Source: Piliocolobus tephrosceles (Eukaryota > Chordata > Mammalia > Primates > Cercopithecidae). Taken from it: a stretch of DNA of 64,000 nucleotides. Made by a program: the position numbers and the translations under genes. The notes under the pieces are model-generated. The model ran no database searches. It was not told the DNA's origin and worked only from the letters and a program-made list of their open reading frames with translations. The DNA lies in contig NC_045436.1 of assembly GCF_002776525.5 (NCBI RefSeq), positions 53,487,940 to 53,551,939 on the forward strand. The letters run 5' to 3'. Below are positions 63,081-64,000 of the stretch, piece after piece (position 1 is the stretch's first letter; each line of letters starts with the position of its first letter).

Positions 63081-64000
63081 AAGGCAGGATAAAGTTCACA
63101 CATAACAATATTAACCTTAAATGTAAATGGACTAAATGGTCCAATTAAAAGACACAGACTGGCAAACTGGATAAAGAATCAAGACCCATCAGTTTACTGT
63201 ATTCAGGAAACCCATCTCACATGCAGAGACATACATAGGCTCAAAATAAAGGGATGGAGGAAGATCTACCAAGCAAATGGAGAACAAAAAAAAAGCAGGA
63301 GTTGCAATACTAGTCTCTGATAAAACAGGCTTTAAACCATCAAAGATCAAAAGAGACAAAGAAGGACATTACATAATGGTAAAGGGATCAATTCAACAGG
63401 AAGAGCTAACTATCATAAATATATATGCACCCAATATAGGAGCACCCAGATTCATAAAGCAAGTCCTTAGAGATGTACAAAGAGACTTAGACTCCCATAC
63501 AATAATAATGGGAGACTTCAACATCCCACTGTCAACATTACACAGATCAACGAGACAGAAAGTTAACAAGGATATCCAGGAATTGAACTCATCTCTGCAG
63601 CAAGCAGACCTAATAGACATCTACAGAACTCTCCACCCCAAATCAACAGAATATACATTCTTCTCAGCACCACATCACACTTATTATTCCAAAATTGACC
63701 ACATAATTGAAAGTAAAGCACACCTCAGCAAATGTAAAAGAACAGAAATTATAACAAACTGTCTCTCAGACCACAGTGCAATCAAACTAGAACTCAGGAC
63801 TAAGAAATTCAATCAAAACCACTCAACTACATGGAAACTGAATAACCTGCTCCTGAATGACTACTGGGTACATAACAAAATGAAGGCAGAAATAAAGATG
63901 TTCTTTGAAACCAATGAGAAAAAAGATACAACATACCAGAATCTCTGGGACACATTTAAAGCAGTGTGTAGAGGGAAATTTGTAGCACTAAATGCCCACA
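63081..64000 (+). pseudogene. L1 ORF2 N-terminal part (endonuclease), broken at start
   Basis: The usual ATG is AAG here (63081-63083), and codon 4 is TAA (63090-63092). Frame 63081 continues with NVNG and QETH (the Glu codon at 63207-63209 is kept). The frame then shifts at a nine-A run (63286-63294). From about 63300 a single frame stays open to the window edge, with GDFN near 63510 and SDHSAI at about 63766-63783, so the catalytic residues of the AP-like endonuclease are otherwise present. The reverse transcriptase would follow beyond 64000. As it stands no full ORF2p can be made. Confidence 0.92.

Larger units (their letters stand above)
60976..64000 (+). mobile_element. L1PA-type element, full-length 5' end, runs off the window
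   Basis: 5'UTR, ORF1, intergenic spacer and the first 920 bp of ORF2 are collinear with primate L1PA. The 3' end lies beyond the window, so length, tail and target duplication cannot be judged. Given the AluYRa-like Alus, this may be a lineage member of the Old World monkey L1s, but subfamily needs an alignment. Confidence 0.94.

Noticed and set aside
1..64000. CRISPR arrays, bacterial operons, tRNA or rRNA genes
   Set aside because: No regularly spaced repeats with unique spacers, no cloverleaf-type sequence outside SINEs, and the repeat content is plainly that of a primate nuclear genome.

Overview
The window is AT-rich, repeat-dense nuclear DNA from a primate. Alu, L1, MIR, MLT1/ERVL and HERV-K-type sequences together identify a catarrhine genome. 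Two young Alu copies (35988-36290, plus; 40732-41038, minus) carry changes I associate with the AluYRa lineage of Old World monkeys, such as 'gatccggccactgc' in the right arm and 'gcgaggtggcggg' after the linker. A cercopithecid (macaque, baboon or guenon type) is therefore more likely than human. I found no convincing host exon, tRNA, rRNA, CpG island or CRISPR array. It reads as an intergenic or deep intronic, gene-poor region.

Layout. 0-22 kb: mostly unassigned AT-rich DNA with scattered Alus, an MLT1-type LTR (9.3-9.7 kb), a small minisatellite with an inverted copy (13.4-13.6 kb), an ancient sense L1M tail (14.9-17.1 kb) and a MIR. 22-34 kb: a nested stack. An ancient ERVL-type internal sequence lies on the minus strand. 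A 6.2 kb HERV-K-type provirus (22877-29050, MER9/HML-3-like LTRs) interrupts it, with Alus and an L1 (31195-34033) further along. The provirus keeps both LTRs, a lysine-type primer site, gag and env fragments, dUTPase-protease-G-patch, RT, RNase H, integrase and a polypurine tract, all broken by deletions, stops and frameshifts. 34-47 kb: AluJ pair, young AluY pair, microsatellites, largely unassigned DNA. 47-51 kb: antisense L1 fragments and two MIRs. 54-56 kb: an L1 with the inverted-5'-end structure of twin priming. 56-61 kb: unassigned DNA with one AluS. 61-64 kb: the 5' half of a full-length-type L1PA element that runs off the window, with a nearly open ORF1.

Nothing here forms an operon or pathway. 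The logic is that of layered retrotransposition: ERVL first, then L1M, MIR and AluJ remnants, then HERV-K, AluS and L1PA, and last the AluY insertions. The most unusual object is the L1 at 31.2-34.0 kb. It keeps its 5' end, lacks its 3' end and poly(A), and yet is flanked by an exact 11-bp target duplication. It is also in head-to-head orientation with the homologous L1 at 61 kb. I found no clearly new biological system.
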